Shown here piece by piece: positions 24,778 through 35,075 of a stretch of DNA of 40,531 nt. The notes under the pieces are model-generated. The model saw nothing but the letters and a program-made list of their open reading frames with translations. It did not search any database and was not told the origin of the DNA. This DNA is from Planctomycetes bacterium GWC2_45_44 (GTDB lineage Bacteria; Planctomycetota; Phycisphaerae; Sedimentisphaerales; UBA12454): the NCBI GenBank assembly GCA_001824555.1, contig MHXU01000095.1, positions 1 to 40,531 of the forward strand. The letters are read 5' to 3'. Numbering within the stretch: the stretch's first letter is position 1; each line of letters starts with the position of its first letter. Position numbers and translations under genes: made by a program.

Positions 24778-27700
24778 GTGCTTTCACAATCAATATCTTC
24801 ATCGCGAAAAACCGACTCTCACGGGCCTGTAGGCTTTTGGTTTTTTAATGATGGTCTCAATCTGGCGGAAATAGATTATCAGTTAGACCAGTTTGTTAAA
24901 CAAAAATTTTCAGGTGTTGTTGTGCATCCTCGGGACGGGTTATCTATCCCCTGGCAATCAGAGACATGGTTTGAAGTGCTTGAATACATAATTGGAGCCT
25001 GTAGCCATCGAAATTTGAAAGTCTGGTACTATGATGACGCTCCATATCCAAGCGGATCGGCAGGAGGACGTCTTATCCAACAATCCCCGGAACTGGCCGG
25101 CAAAAGCTTACTATTTGTTGATAAGGTCGCGATGCCTGTTCAAGGGGTCATTCGAATACCATTTTCTGTAACTGGCTGTTTGCTGAAAGTTTATGCCGCT
25201 GCAATAAATTCCGACAATGACTTGACTGACGTATTTAAAGATATTACGCATTATGCAGGTTTGGTGGGCGATCGCTGGTTTGTCCAGGGAGAGAGAACAG
25301 TAGGTTACGGTCCAATGTTCATAAACGATAACAACCACCCGCATTGGCGTGCATTTATCGAGCATGAAAATTGGGTGTTACACTGGCCTGTTAACAATGA
25401 TCAGCAATACCGTATTCTCGCTGTCTTTAAAACTGAAGCCGGGGACACAAGGCATGGCAAATACGTGGATCTCCTGAACCCAGAGACAACTGAACGATTT
25501 ATTGAACTAAGTTACAACACTACATTGAAGCGACTTGGAGCTTCTCGCTTCAAAAACTTTGCTGCTGCATTTACAGATGAACCAAGATTGTGTTCGCCCT
25601 ATCCGTGGACAGATACATTACCGGATGATTATTACAGGGCTTATAATGAGGATATATTTCAAATTTTGCCGCACTTAGCCATTCAGATAAGTGATTACAG
25701 CTATGAGGCGAGGTATCGATACAGACGACTTCTTGGCCAACTATGGGAAGAGCGATTCATGAAACCTTTGGCCCAATGGTGTCAGCAAAATGGATTACCG
25801 TTAACGGGTCATATTTCTCCGGAAGAGGACCCCATTCTTCAAACACTCGGGAGTCCGGGGCTTACCCGATTGATTACCCATATGCAATGGCTTGGCTATG
25901 ATTTGGTTCTCAAGCCATTTGGTTCAAGCGAGCAGGCCAAGCTTGTAGGCCCCAAACTTATAAGCTCAATAGCACATCAAAAAGCCAAGCCGCATTTGGT
26001 AACCGAAACTATGGGATGTTGCGGAGAAAATCTGACCATAAACGAAATGTTCAAATTAATAAATTGGCTGGCTGTTTGCAGTTATGATACCTTCATCCTG
26101 CACGGTCAGTATATGAGTTTGGATGGGCATCGAAAACGCGAAGCCCCTCCTTCCATATTTTTTCAAAGCCCCTATTGGAACCATTTTCATAAACTTTCAG
26201 AATATATTTCAGAATTGAGTCAATGGAATTCTCAGGGGAAACCAGTCCGCCCGATTGCGGTACTTTATCCAACCGCAGCCTTTGAAGCATTGGTACCAGT
26301 CGATAATAATCGCGCAACAGCCTTAGCAGTGAATCTTGCTGAGCTAACGGGTGGACTGACATCTGCCGCGCTGGAGTTTGACTTTGTAGCGGATCACGAT
26401 TTAGTTGAAACGAATATTGTGGGCAGCAAAGGAAATAACTACTTTCAAATTGGAGATGCTGTCTATGAGACGCTTATACTGCCAGATGTTTCTATTTTGG
26501 ATGATGCAACCATAAAAACAATAGAACAGTTACGGGATGCTAAAATAACCATCTTCTCGCTTACGAAGAAAATTGGCTCAATAAATTCGCAACGTAATGT
26601 TGATTTCTTATCTATGGACAAACAACATGTGATTCTTCAATTAGTTCAACTTTATCGCTCATGGGTTAGTTTCCCCTCAGACCGCAGACTTTATGTTCAA
26701 ACACGTACTGTCAACGATAAAAACCAAAGAATGCTCTGGAATCCAGAAGATCATCCAATAGCAATAACTATCAGGGGTGGTGAAGATATCACTTTCGCAG
26801 TTTCCAGCACTTTGCCATTTCCAAATGTAAAAAAGAATAAAAACAGTGAGAATATTTTAAATCTTGAGCCGTTTCAACTGATTATTATTACTGACCGAAC
26901 CCCCTCCGCCAACTCAGTAGACACGTTGATGCGACCCGCGGACGACGATGTGGCAAAATGGGAAGACCTGTGGCATTTTGCTCCTCAAGAAGTTAACACA
27001 TTATTACTTTCACACTGGAATCTCGAATTGTCAGACAGCATTCATGCAGTTCAATTGCCTGCTCGCAGCGGGGTCTTACCGTGGAATCTTGCCGGCCAAA
27101 CTGTCAAAATGTGGTGCGAAATTATTATTGATGATATATTTAAAGATGCTGAGCTTTGGTGGGAAAAATCAACATTTGGCGGCCCTTATGAGCTTTCTAT
27201 AAATGGTAAAAAAATCTCTCCCCTTGAAAGAGCTCACGAACACAGTTCGTATGAGATGCATGCAAACCTCAATGAATTTATTGTATCCGGAGTCAATCGT
27301 GTAGAGGTTGTTGTGGGTCCCATCCAGCGTTATGAGCCCGCAATGTTAGAACCGCTGCAATTAAAAGGCTGGTTCAGGGTGCTTCGTCTCAATGACAAAG
27401 ATGGCGGCCTCACAGCTGATCTGAGACCCGACTGGTACAAAAAATTGTTGGACGATGATCCGACTTTATCACGAATTGGACCATTGAATAAAATTAAATC
27501 TATCACCGAACCCACAGACTGGACTAAGTTAGGTTTTCCGCAATACTCTGGAACTATTTCATATCAGAACAAATTACACATAAAGAACACCTCAAACCGC
27601 ATATTTCTGGAAGCCGACCCGAATCAGGTTGATGCTTTTGAGTTGTTTGTGAATGGTTTGTCCGCCGGTGTTTGCTGTTGGTCGCCATTCCGTCTGGAAA

Positions 27701-27885
27701 TCTCCGAATTTGTCAAAAAGGGTATAAATGTGATTGAAGTGCGGGTAAGCAATACTTCCATTAATCGAACCGAAGGAAAAGCACAACCCAGCGGCCTTAA
27801 TGGAAACTTACGAATATTGATTAGTGCCTGTACTGAAAAACAGGACACGATAAACATTCCCCAGGTAAGTGTTAGGCAATCATAA
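24778..27885 (+). CDS. GH106-like glycoside hydrolase (alpha-L-rhamnosidase-like) 1
   Basis: This protein is 1035 residues from GTG 24778, which has CAGGAG 7 nt upstream. An ATG at 24697 would lie inside the LacI gene and lacks support. The sequence fits the GH106 group: an N-terminal GFWFFNDGLNLAEIDYQLDQ segment, VWYYDDAPYPSGSAGG, FTDEP at about 265-269, TGHISPEEDP, and TETMG at about 409-413. The Glu residues in TDEP and TETMG are catalytic candidates. The C-terminal part (from about 740) contains beta-sandwich domains of the galactose-binding type (WWEKSTFGGPYELSINGKKI). No signal peptide is seen, so cytoplasmic cleavage of an imported oligosaccharide is likely. Rhamnosidase activity is the family's known activity, not proven here. 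Confidence 0.82.
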   Translation: MLSQSISSSRKTDSHGPVGFWFFNDGLNLAEIDYQLDQFVKQKFSGVVVHPRDGLSIPWQSETWFEVLEYIIGACSHRNLKVWYYDDAPYPSGSAGGRLIQQSPELAGKSLLFVDKVAMPVQGVIRIPFSVTGCLLKVYAAAINSDNDLTDVFKDITHYAGLVGDRWFVQGERTVGYGPMFINDNNHPHWRAFIEHENWVLHWPVNNDQQYRILAVFKTEAGDTRHGKYVDLLNPETTERFIELSYNTTLKRLGASRFKNFAAAFTDEPRLCSPYPWTDTLPDDYYRAYNEDIFQILPHLAIQISDYSYEARYRYRRLLGQLWEERFMKPLAQWCQQNGLPLTGHISPEEDPILQTLGSPGLTRLITHMQWLGYDLVLKPFGSSEQAKLVGPKLISSIAHQKAKPHLVTETMGCCGENLTINEMFKLINWLAVCSYDTFILHGQYMSLDGHRKREAPPSIFFQSPYWNHFHKLSEYISELSQWNSQGKPVRPIAVLYPTAAFEALVPVDNNRATALAVNLAELTGGLTSAALEFDFVADHDLVETNIVGSKGNNYFQIGDAVYETLILPDVSILDDATIKTIEQLRDAKITIFSLTKKIGSINSQRNVDFLSMDKQHVILQLVQLYRSWVSFPSDRRLYVQTRTVNDKNQRMLWNPEDHPIAITIRGGEDITFAVSSTLPFPNVKKNKNSENILNLEPFQLIIITDRTPSANSVDTLMRPADDDVAKWEDLWHFAPQEVNTLLLSHWNLELSDSIHAVQLPARSGVLPWNLAGQTVKMWCEIIIDDIFKDAELWWEKSTFGGPYELSINGKKISPLERAHEHSSYEMHANLNEFIVSGVNRVEVVVGPIQRYEPAMLEPLQLKGWFRVLRLNDKDGGLTADLRPDWYKKLLDDDPTLSRIGPLNKIKSITEPTDWTKLGFPQYSGTISYQNKLHIKNTSNRIFLEADPNQVDAFELFVNGLSAGVCCWSPFRLEISEFVKKGINVIEVRVSNTSINRTEGKAQPSGLNGNLRILISACTEKQDTINIPQVSVRQS

Positions 27886-30800
27886 TGCCACCTCTTTGGT
27901 TAAAAGATTTTGCGAATCCACCGGTTTCGTTTAGACCAGTTCCATTCTGGAGTTGGAATGAACGCATGGAACCTGCCGAAGTCCGCCGGCAAATTGACAA
28001 AATAGCAGAAGCAGGTTGGGGAGGTATAATGATTCATAGTCGAATAGGGTTGATAACGCCTTATCTTGGTAATGAATGGTTCGATGCGGTCGATGCGGCA
28101 ATCGAACAGTGTCGTAAATATCAGCTTAATGTATGGCTTTACGATGAAGACAAGTGGCCCAGCGGATTCAGTGGTGGAACTGTCCCGCTTGCCAATGAAT
28201 CATTTCATATGAAAACCCTTATTGCCAGGTCAGTACACTCAGCTATACCTGAAAATGTCAGCCCAATAGGCTCGCCTGTCAACGATTTGCAGATTTATAA
28301 ATGGACAGCCCCCTTGGGACATGCCTTTTTCAATGGTACCTGTTTTCCTGACCATATGAGTCGACCGGCGATGCAAAAATTTATTGAAGAAGCCTATGAA
28401 TCGTATTATCAAAGATACAGAGATGATTACGGCCAACTTATTGTGGCCGAATTCACAGACGAGCCCTGCACTATTTTTCGACGAAGGCTGCCAATTGGGT
28501 CCGTTCCGTACACGGATGAATTACTGGAAGCTTTTGAACAAGAGTACAGTTATAACCCAATTAATAAATTGCATCTATTATTTGTGAATTCTGTAGACGC
28601 CCAACAATTCCGAATTCATTATTTTAGAATCATTAACAAGCTTTTTGAAAAAAACTATTCCGCACAAATAGGTGAATGGTGCCGTTCACATAATATTCAT
28701 TTGACTGGACATTATATACTTGAGGGTGGCTTGTATGACCAGCAGTGCTGGGGTGTAAACATCATGCCCAACTATCGTCACATGGGCATACCCGGGATAG
28801 ACCATCTTTGTCGGCAAATTGAAGAACGTGTTTCTGCAAAACAGTGTCAGAGTGTTGCAAATCAGTATGGCCAAAAAAGATTAATTAGCGAAATGTATGG
28901 TTGCGCCGGTCAGTCACTAACATTTGAAGACCGCCTTTGGATTGCTTCACAGCAAATGGCTCTTGGCGTCAACATGCTCAATTATCATTTGTCGCTCTAC
29001 ACGATGGCAGGCTGCCGCAAACGCGATTGTCCTCCCAATATTTTCTATCAACAACCATGGTGGCCGGTAAACAAAGCAATCGATGAACCTCTTAGTCGTA
29101 CATGCTTTGCATTAAGCCAGGGTCAGTTCCATGCCGAAATGCTTATAATACATCCTCAGGAATCAACCTTTGCTTTGTGGCAATCAAAAGCGATATATAC
29201 CCCTACTCAAGAAGATTTCACTTTGGCAGAGTATGACGAGGAACCAACTGCAAAGGGGATTAAACAAACAATCACCAGTATTGAAAAGGAGTTTTTGTCA
29301 CTTATTAATGTGATGCTCAGCTCCCAGCGTACCTTTGATTTTGGCGCCGAAGCGATTCTTGCGGACATTGGCAAAGTCGAATTTGTGGATGGCCAGCCTG
29401 TAATCTGCATGGGACAGATGCGTTACGCACTTGTGATTTTACCAGGCATGCTTACGATAGCGACTACTACGCTTGATCTTTTGGAAGAGTTTCATCGGAA
29501 AGGTGGACAAATTATTCGTTGTGGCCAGGCACCACAATTATTAGACGGCATACCTTCTTCACGATTAGCCAAATGGCTTGAGGCTATTCCGTCTGTTACT
29601 ATCGATGATGTGCCTATCCGCATCAAAACAGTGATTCCTCCTGCCGTAGAATTAGTAGATGCCAATAGTGAAGATGCACGAATGCTATATGTTCATATAC
29701 GCAATCTTGGAAACGACCGTTTGATTTATCTGGTCAATCTGCATCGTACGAGAGCATTTAATGCAAGTATAAAACTTCATGGTCAGTTTAACTCTGTTCA
29801 CCAACTTGATACAATAACAGGTGAACAAACAGAATTAAAAGCAATTGTCGATAGCAACGGACTCATGGTAGAATTGCCATTTGCCCAAACACAATCTCAT
29901 CTCCTTTTGCTCTCGCCAAAATCTGCAGATAACAAACAGATTTCACCTATAGTCAACAATCCAAAACGCAAGTCGAGTTTTGCTCCCGAAGAAATAAAAG
30001 TTGAGCGACTTGATGATAATGCGATCACGCTCGATTATGCCTCTTGGCGAGAAGGAACAAATGATTGGGCATCTATGCCTATGCCAGTCATTGCGATTCA
30101 AGAACGACTTAATATTATTCAATATAATGGAGTCCTTGCACTGCGTTATCCCGTACATATTCAATCATTGGACAAAAATCGCAAAGTTCATCTTGTAATC
30201 GAATATCCAGACAAATATGAAATTCGAGTCAATCAATACCCTGTCAAATATAACGGCCTGCCCTTCCATATTGATTTTCGATGGATGCCTATCGACATTA
30301 CAGGTTTATTACATGAGGGCAGAAATACAATCGAACTATTATGCAATAACTTTCAATATGGCGATTTAAAAATCATAAAAGATCAAGCATCTCGTTATGG
30401 GACCGAAATCGAAGCGATTTATCTCGTGGGCGATTTTGCCGTCCAGGGCACCCCGACAAATGCAAAACCTGCATCGGCGCGATGGCATGCCTATGGATTG
30501 CCACCGATTGATGTTCAATGCTTTGCAGGCGATTCATTTTATCTAACCAATCCTATTGATCTGAAATTTGGTGACACCACTGTCCAGGGATTGCCATTTT
30601 ATGCCGGAAGACTAAAGCTTTCAGCAAAGATACCAAATGTCGACCTTGATGGATGCAAAACATTTATTGAAATCGACAAATTGGACGTTGCTTGCGGAGA
30701 AGTGATAGTTAACGCTAAGACTTCAGGATATTTTATCTCCCATCCATTTCGAGTAGAACTCAAAGACATTAGTGTCGATAACAGTAAACAATTTTCGATT

Positions 30801-31040
30801 ATCCTTTATAGCACCTTGAGAAATCTGTTAGGTCCTCACCATCATGCGGAAGGCGAACTTACCGATACCGGCCCAAATTGCTTTAAGCCGTGGCATGGTA
30901 CCCAATATGAGGAGTCTCCTGAAGTGGCGAAACTGTTAATTGATTGGACGAAAGGGAAACATGTCCCGTCAAAATGGAAAGATGACTATTGCATGGTCAG
31001 TTTTGGAAATCTGGGTCAAATACGAATTGTAAACTATTAG
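27885..31040 (+). CDS. GH106-like glycoside hydrolase (alpha-L-rhamnosidase-like) 2
   Basis: This 1051-residue protein overlaps the stop of the first GH106-like gene as TAATG, so translation is probably coupled. It follows the same plan: FWSWNERMEPAEVRRQIDKI, VWLYDEDKWPSGFSGG, FTDEP (190-194), TGHYILEGG, and LISEMYG with E336. A beta-rich C-terminus from about 680 includes LVIEYPDKYEIRVNQYPV. The two proteins resemble each other in motifs but are clearly diverged, suggesting different linkages or sugars in one substrate. No signal peptide is present. The activity is inferred from family; the exact sugar is unknown. Confidence 0.83.
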   Translation: MPPLWLKDFANPPVSFRPVPFWSWNERMEPAEVRRQIDKIAEAGWGGIMIHSRIGLITPYLGNEWFDAVDAAIEQCRKYQLNVWLYDEDKWPSGFSGGTVPLANESFHMKTLIARSVHSAIPENVSPIGSPVNDLQIYKWTAPLGHAFFNGTCFPDHMSRPAMQKFIEEAYESYYQRYRDDYGQLIVAEFTDEPCTIFRRRLPIGSVPYTDELLEAFEQEYSYNPINKLHLLFVNSVDAQQFRIHYFRIINKLFEKNYSAQIGEWCRSHNIHLTGHYILEGGLYDQQCWGVNIMPNYRHMGIPGIDHLCRQIEERVSAKQCQSVANQYGQKRLISEMYGCAGQSLTFEDRLWIASQQMALGVNMLNYHLSLYTMAGCRKRDCPPNIFYQQPWWPVNKAIDEPLSRTCFALSQGQFHAEMLIIHPQESTFALWQSKAIYTPTQEDFTLAEYDEEPTAKGIKQTITSIEKEFLSLINVMLSSQRTFDFGAEAILADIGKVEFVDGQPVICMGQMRYALVILPGMLTIATTTLDLLEEFHRKGGQIIRCGQAPQLLDGIPSSRLAKWLEAIPSVTIDDVPIRIKTVIPPAVELVDANSEDARMLYVHIRNLGNDRLIYLVNLHRTRAFNASIKLHGQFNSVHQLDTITGEQTELKAIVDSNGLMVELPFAQTQSHLLLLSPKSADNKQISPIVNNPKRKSSFAPEEIKVERLDDNAITLDYASWREGTNDWASMPMPVIAIQERLNIIQYNGVLALRYPVHIQSLDKNRKVHLVIEYPDKYEIRVNQYPVKYNGLPFHIDFRWMPIDITGLLHEGRNTIELLCNNFQYGDLKIIKDQASRYGTEIEAIYLVGDFAVQGTPTNAKPASARWHAYGLPPIDVQCFAGDSFYLTNPIDLKFGDTTVQGLPFYAGRLKLSAKIPNVDLDGCKTFIEIDKLDVACGEVIVNAKTSGYFISHPFRVELKDISVDNSKQFSIILYSTLRNLLGPHHHAEGELTDTGPNCFKPWHGTQYEESPEVAKLLIDWTKGKHVPSKWKDDYCMVSFGNLGQIRIVNY

Positions 31041-31068
31041 CTGATTTTTAAATTCTCGAAAGAACTTT

Positions 31069-32418
31069 ATGAAAGTTGCAATTATTGGAGCTGGAAGCTA
31101 CACATGGTCGCTTGGATTCGTTCGCCAGTTTGTCCATTCTGAGAATCTGAGCGACTTAACACTGGCAATGATGGATATAAATCCTGAAAGGCTTAAGACA
31201 CTTAGCACTGCAGCACGCATTTATAATAAGTGCCATAGCTCCCCAATTAGAATTGAAGATATGCAAAATCTCGATGCGGCTCTTGACGGTTCAGATTTTG
31301 TAATTGTCTGTATCTCAACAGGTGGATTGGAAGCAATGAGGTTTGATATTGAAATACCCGAAAAATACGGTATTTGGCATACCGTTGGCGATACAGTCGG
31401 CCCTGGTGGATGGTCGAGAGCAACAAGAAATATTCCAGTTTTCAACGACCTGGCCGCCAGAATGAAAAGATATTGTCCTGATGCATGGCTAATTAATGTA
31501 ACCAATCCGCTCACCGTACTTACAAGGCTGCCTCAACGAGATTACGGCATTAAGACCATAGGTATGTGTCCGGGGGTAGAAGAGCAGGCCAGAGCAATGG
31601 CATCCGCCGTTGGCATTAGGAAAGAGAATATCGAACTTTCTTTTAGGGTGGCAGGGATCGACCATTGTTCATATTTCCTGGATTTGTTCGCCAATGGGAT
31701 CGATGTCTTAAACAAACTTAAAGAAATCGGATGTTTTCGGAATGACAATTTATTGTCTAAGCAAATTAAAACTGATGACCCTATGGCTCAAGGCGTGATG
31801 AATAACATTATATTTATGTTATGGTACAACCTTGGATACCTTCCCGCAATATCCGATCGGCACGCTGTTGAAAATTACCCGCAATTTCAAGTTAGCAAAA
31901 GCGGCAATCTCCCGTATGGTGTTGAGCGAACCAATATTGCCCAACGGCAAACCAGGCTCGATAAATGTCAGGCTCTGATAGAGGATTACATTAAAAGTCA
32001 GGATGACAAATCGCTTGGTGCCTTAGGGCATGGCGATGACCCGGTTGTACAAGTAATAGAATCACTTTCTGGAAAACGTACTTTCCTGTGGTGTTCAAAT
32101 TATATGAACATAGGACAATTGCCAGGTTTTCCAGAAGGAGCAGTGGTTGAAACACGATGCATGTTTGACAAAGCCGGCGTTCATCCACTTTGTTCAAAAA
32201 TGCCCGATATACTCAAGCCGATCGTCTTACCGCACGTTTTAAGGCAGGAGAATAGTATTGATATCATTCTGCACGGCACTTTTAAGGAATTAGTCGCTTT
32301 GATAATGACTGACCCTATGTGCTGCCAGCTTTCACCGCATGAGTGCCGCCAAATGGTAAGAGAACTGTTAGAAGCTAATAAATCATTTATTAAGAACCCG
32401 GAACTTTTGGAATTTTGA
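31069..32418 (+). CDS. Glycoside hydrolase family 4 enzyme
   Basis: This 449-residue protein fits GH4, which cleave alpha- or beta-glycosides through an NAD+ and Mn2+ dependent oxidation-elimination route. Seen are the Rossmann loop GAGS (7-10), NVTNP (143-147), the metal Cys in GMCPG (C167), H199 (AGIDHC) and SDRHAVENYP (D263-H265). GH4 includes alpha-galactosidases, alpha-glucosidases, 6-phospho-glycosidases and alpha-galacturonidases; I cannot choose among them. It is cytoplasmic. A weak AAAGAA lies before the ATG. The gene follows the second GH106-like gene by 28 nt and precedes the MttB-like gene by 14 nt. Confidence 0.88.
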   Translation: MKVAIIGAGSYTWSLGFVRQFVHSENLSDLTLAMMDINPERLKTLSTAARIYNKCHSSPIRIEDMQNLDAALDGSDFVIVCISTGGLEAMRFDIEIPEKYGIWHTVGDTVGPGGWSRATRNIPVFNDLAARMKRYCPDAWLINVTNPLTVLTRLPQRDYGIKTIGMCPGVEEQARAMASAVGIRKENIELSFRVAGIDHCSYFLDLFANGIDVLNKLKEIGCFRNDNLLSKQIKTDDPMAQGVMNNIIFMLWYNLGYLPAISDRHAVENYPQFQVSKSGNLPYGVERTNIAQRQTRLDKCQALIEDYIKSQDDKSLGALGHGDDPVVQVIESLSGKRTFLWCSNYMNIGQLPGFPEGAVVETRCMFDKAGVHPLCSKMPDILKPIVLPHVLRQENSIDIILHGTFKELVALIMTDPMCCQLSPHECRQMVRELLEANKSFIKNPELLEF

Positions 32419-32432
32419 AGAAAGAACATTTA

Positions 32433-33923
32433 ATGAAAACACTTAGAGAGCCAATTAGATTTCTCAACCGCGAGGAAATGGAGACTATTCATCGGAACGC
32501 ATTACGCATTCTGGCGGAAATTGGCATGAAGATTGATCATGATGAGGCTTTGGACTATTTGCAGGCGGCTGGATGTAAAATTGATCATTGTAAGAAAATT
32601 GTCAAGTTTCCTTCTGATGTGGTACAAAAGTTCGTTGATAAGATGAAGTCTGATTTTAAGAGCCGCAATGAACCCGGTAAAATGGCTGTGAGATATTCAC
32701 ACGTGAGATTTCGACGCGAGAATTTTTGCGTTCATGAGGACTTCACGGCTAGTGCTGGAGGATTTTGTGTGCACATATTTGATTTACATGGCATTCGTCG
32801 ATCTGGAACTTTGCAGGATACGCGAGATTCACTTAAATTGGTAGCGCAACTCGACCAAATTACTTATTCCGGGATTCCGATAGCGGCTCAGGATATTCCT
32901 GTAGCTCTGCGACCGATTACTATGGCTGCAGAACTAGTAAAACATACTGATAAACTTGGCGGTATAGAAGCATTTAATACTTTTGATATTGAATATATAT
33001 GCAGAATTGCTGAAGTTGCCCGTGGCGGCCGTGAAGAACTAAAAAAAAATCCTATTCTGGTTGGCTATGCCGAAGCAAGAACTCCGCTTGCCATCGATAG
33101 GAATATGTGTGAAATAATGATTGAGTATATTAAACGCGGCATGCCGCAATCACTTGATACGATGCCTAATGCCGGTGCGACCGCTCCCATGAACCCTGCC
33201 GGCGCTCTGACCCTGGGAATAGCGGAAACACTCGGAGGACTCGTGCTTGGCTATACTATTGATAAAGATGCCTGCATGACTATTGATGTTACACCTTCTT
33301 TTTCTGACATGGGTACTGGAATTTTTAAATATGCCGGTGCAGAGCGAGCTCCCCTGATTGGAGCACGAATTCAGATGATTAGTGAGTATTATGGTTGTCC
33401 CAGCGGTGTCCATGGCGGAAAAACAGACACCTGCGTTCCTGATATTCGCTGCGGCGTTGAAAAAGCTGTATCTATGATAATGCCAATTCTCTGTGGTGCT
33501 GTGGGTTTCGGGACATTGGGACAACTTGAAAACGGTGCGACATTTTCACCAATTCAACTGGTAATGGATAACGAAATTGTTCGATATGTTCGAAGAGCTA
33601 TTACAGGGTTTGAAGTTACCGACAAGTCAATCAATGTGGATATTATAAAAGAGATAGGCATAGGTGGTAACTATTTACAAACCGAAGACACTCTCAACCA
33701 GTTTCGTGAATTCCTCAATTTATCACCATTCTTCAAAGTGCAGCCGTGGGGCATCAGAAACGAATTAGACGAGGTCAATCGTTGGGAGAGAATGGCACAT
33801 AAAAAAACTCAGGAGCTACTGAAGAACGAGTTTATGTCGCCATTAAATCGCGACCAAATTTTGGAAATCGACAAAATAGTCGATGAAGCTGCAAAAAAGT
33901 TGCATGAACAAGGTCAAATCTAA
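32433..33923 (+). CDS. MttB-family (trimethylamine methyltransferase-like) corrinoid-dependent methyltransferase
   Basis: This 496-residue member of the MttB superfamily has an N-terminus (MKTLREPIRFLNREEMETIH) and later segments GGKTDTCVPDIRCGVEKAVS (328-347) and MDNEIVRYVRRAITGFEV (378-395) that match the family. There is no in-frame stop, so it is a non-pyrrolysine homologue; known members such as MtgB and MtpB demethylate quaternary amines and pass the methyl group to a corrinoid protein. Here the setting among glycosidases suggests another methylated compound. The ATG at 32433 has GAAGAAAG about 8 nt upstream; a TTG at 32415 overlaps the GH4 stop. No corrinoid-binding protein is in the window. 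Confidence 0.85.
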   Translation: MKTLREPIRFLNREEMETIHRNALRILAEIGMKIDHDEALDYLQAAGCKIDHCKKIVKFPSDVVQKFVDKMKSDFKSRNEPGKMAVRYSHVRFRRENFCVHEDFTASAGGFCVHIFDLHGIRRSGTLQDTRDSLKLVAQLDQITYSGIPIAAQDIPVALRPITMAAELVKHTDKLGGIEAFNTFDIEYICRIAEVARGGREELKKNPILVGYAEARTPLAIDRNMCEIMIEYIKRGMPQSLDTMPNAGATAPMNPAGALTLGIAETLGGLVLGYTIDKDACMTIDVTPSFSDMGTGIFKYAGAERAPLIGARIQMISEYYGCPSGVHGGKTDTCVPDIRCGVEKAVSMIMPILCGAVGFGTLGQLENGATFSPIQLVMDNEIVRYVRRAITGFEVTDKSINVDIIKEIGIGGNYLQTEDTLNQFREFLNLSPFFKVQPWGIRNELDEVNRWERMAHKKTQELLKNEFMSPLNRDQILEIDKIVDEAAKKLHEQGQI

Positions 33924-33973
33924 CTTACTGACTACAAATCAAATTTTATTTATTCATTGGAGTCAACTTAGCC

Positions 33974-35062
33974 GTGAACAGTAAAGAACGAGTTTGTATA
34001 GCAATGACAGGTGGAATACCAGATATGGTTCCCGTAATTCCTCAAATTTGTCACCCTCATGCCATCAAGGCATTAGGGTTAGATTACAGGGAAACAATTA
34101 TTGAATGTCTCCGAAATCCTTTGCTGATAAATGAACTCGACCTTAAATGTGTTAAGATGTATGGGGTGGATGGGATACGGCTTTGGGTTCCATCCGATCC
34201 CATAACAGCTATCGAAGATGATGGAAATGATGTCTGGCAAATAGACGCAAAAACTGGTCAGCGAATTGGCAGAATCGATTTTATGGGTGGGGGTTGGGTT
34301 GAGCCATTGGAAGAAAAACCTTTGGTGGAAACCTTTGCAGATATCGAACAATTAAAAGTCGTTTCGGCTGACGAACTTCTTAAAACAGAAAAATTTCAAT
34401 CTGTAAAACAAATCATAGATGAGAATGGTGCAAACCTTTTTATGATAGGTGGAGTACCAGCGTTATCTTTTGAGTACGTCACCATTTTACGCGGCAAACA
34501 GCAGGCATTGATGGATATAATTGAAAAGCCGGAATTTGTCAAAGCTATTATTGAGCGGGGGCTGCAGATTTCTATCGAAGTGTCCATTGCATTTGCGAAA
34601 ATGGGAATTGATGCCTTATATATTGGTGAGACATTCGGCGGTCTCATCGGACCTAATCTTTTCGAAGAATTTTGCGTGCCTGCCTTTCGGCGTTTTACTG
34701 CCACCCTCAAAAAATACAACGTATTGATATATTTACATGTGTGCGGAAACAGCACACAGCTATTTGAACTGATGGCCGACACTGGCGTGGACTGTATAGA
34801 ACCGCTGGATTCATTGGGAGGTGTTAGTGTAGCAGATGCCAAGAAACGAGTGGGAAATCGTGTTGCGCTTATGGGCGGTGTGAATACCGCATTACTTGCT
34901 CATGGTTCTTTAGATGAGGTCGTAATAGATTGCCACCGTTGCCTTGATGAAGGTGCACCAAATGGCGGTTATATTCTTGCGGCAGGAGATATGCTGCCGA
35001 CAGAAACCTCAAAAGAAAAAGTTAAAGCTATGATAAATGCTGCTAAAAACTACCAATATTGA
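33974..35062 (+). CDS. URO-D/MtaA-like methyltransferase family protein
   Basis: This 362-residue protein starts with GTG (GGAG about 11 nt upstream) and belongs to the uroporphyrinogen decarboxylase superfamily. It keeps HVCGN at 255-259 (H255, C257), the zinc-ligand pattern of the MtaA-type methylcobamide:thiol methyltransferases, and GVDCIEPLDS and MGGVNTALLA in the C-terminal half. Next to the MttB-like gene it is a candidate second methyltransferase that takes methyl from a corrinoid protein to a thiol or folate. That is inference from the pair; haem biosynthesis is less likely. It lies 50 nt after the MttB-like gene and 13 nt before the sialidase-like gene. Confidence 0.82.
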   Translation: MNSKERVCIAMTGGIPDMVPVIPQICHPHAIKALGLDYRETIIECLRNPLLINELDLKCVKMYGVDGIRLWVPSDPITAIEDDGNDVWQIDAKTGQRIGRIDFMGGGWVEPLEEKPLVETFADIEQLKVVSADELLKTEKFQSVKQIIDENGANLFMIGGVPALSFEYVTILRGKQQALMDIIEKPEFVKAIIERGLQISIEVSIAFAKMGIDALYIGETFGGLIGPNLFEEFCVPAFRRFTATLKKYNVLIYLHVCGNSTQLFELMADTGVDCIEPLDSLGGVSVADAKKRVGNRVALMGGVNTALLAHGSLDEVVIDCHRCLDEGAPNGGYILAAGDMLPTETSKEKVKAMINAAKNYQY

Positions 35063-35075
35063 AAGGAAATAGTCG

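Noticed and set aside
32433-33923. Pyrrolysine-containing MttB
   Set aside because: The reading frame has no internal amber codon, so it is a non-pyrrolysine homologue.
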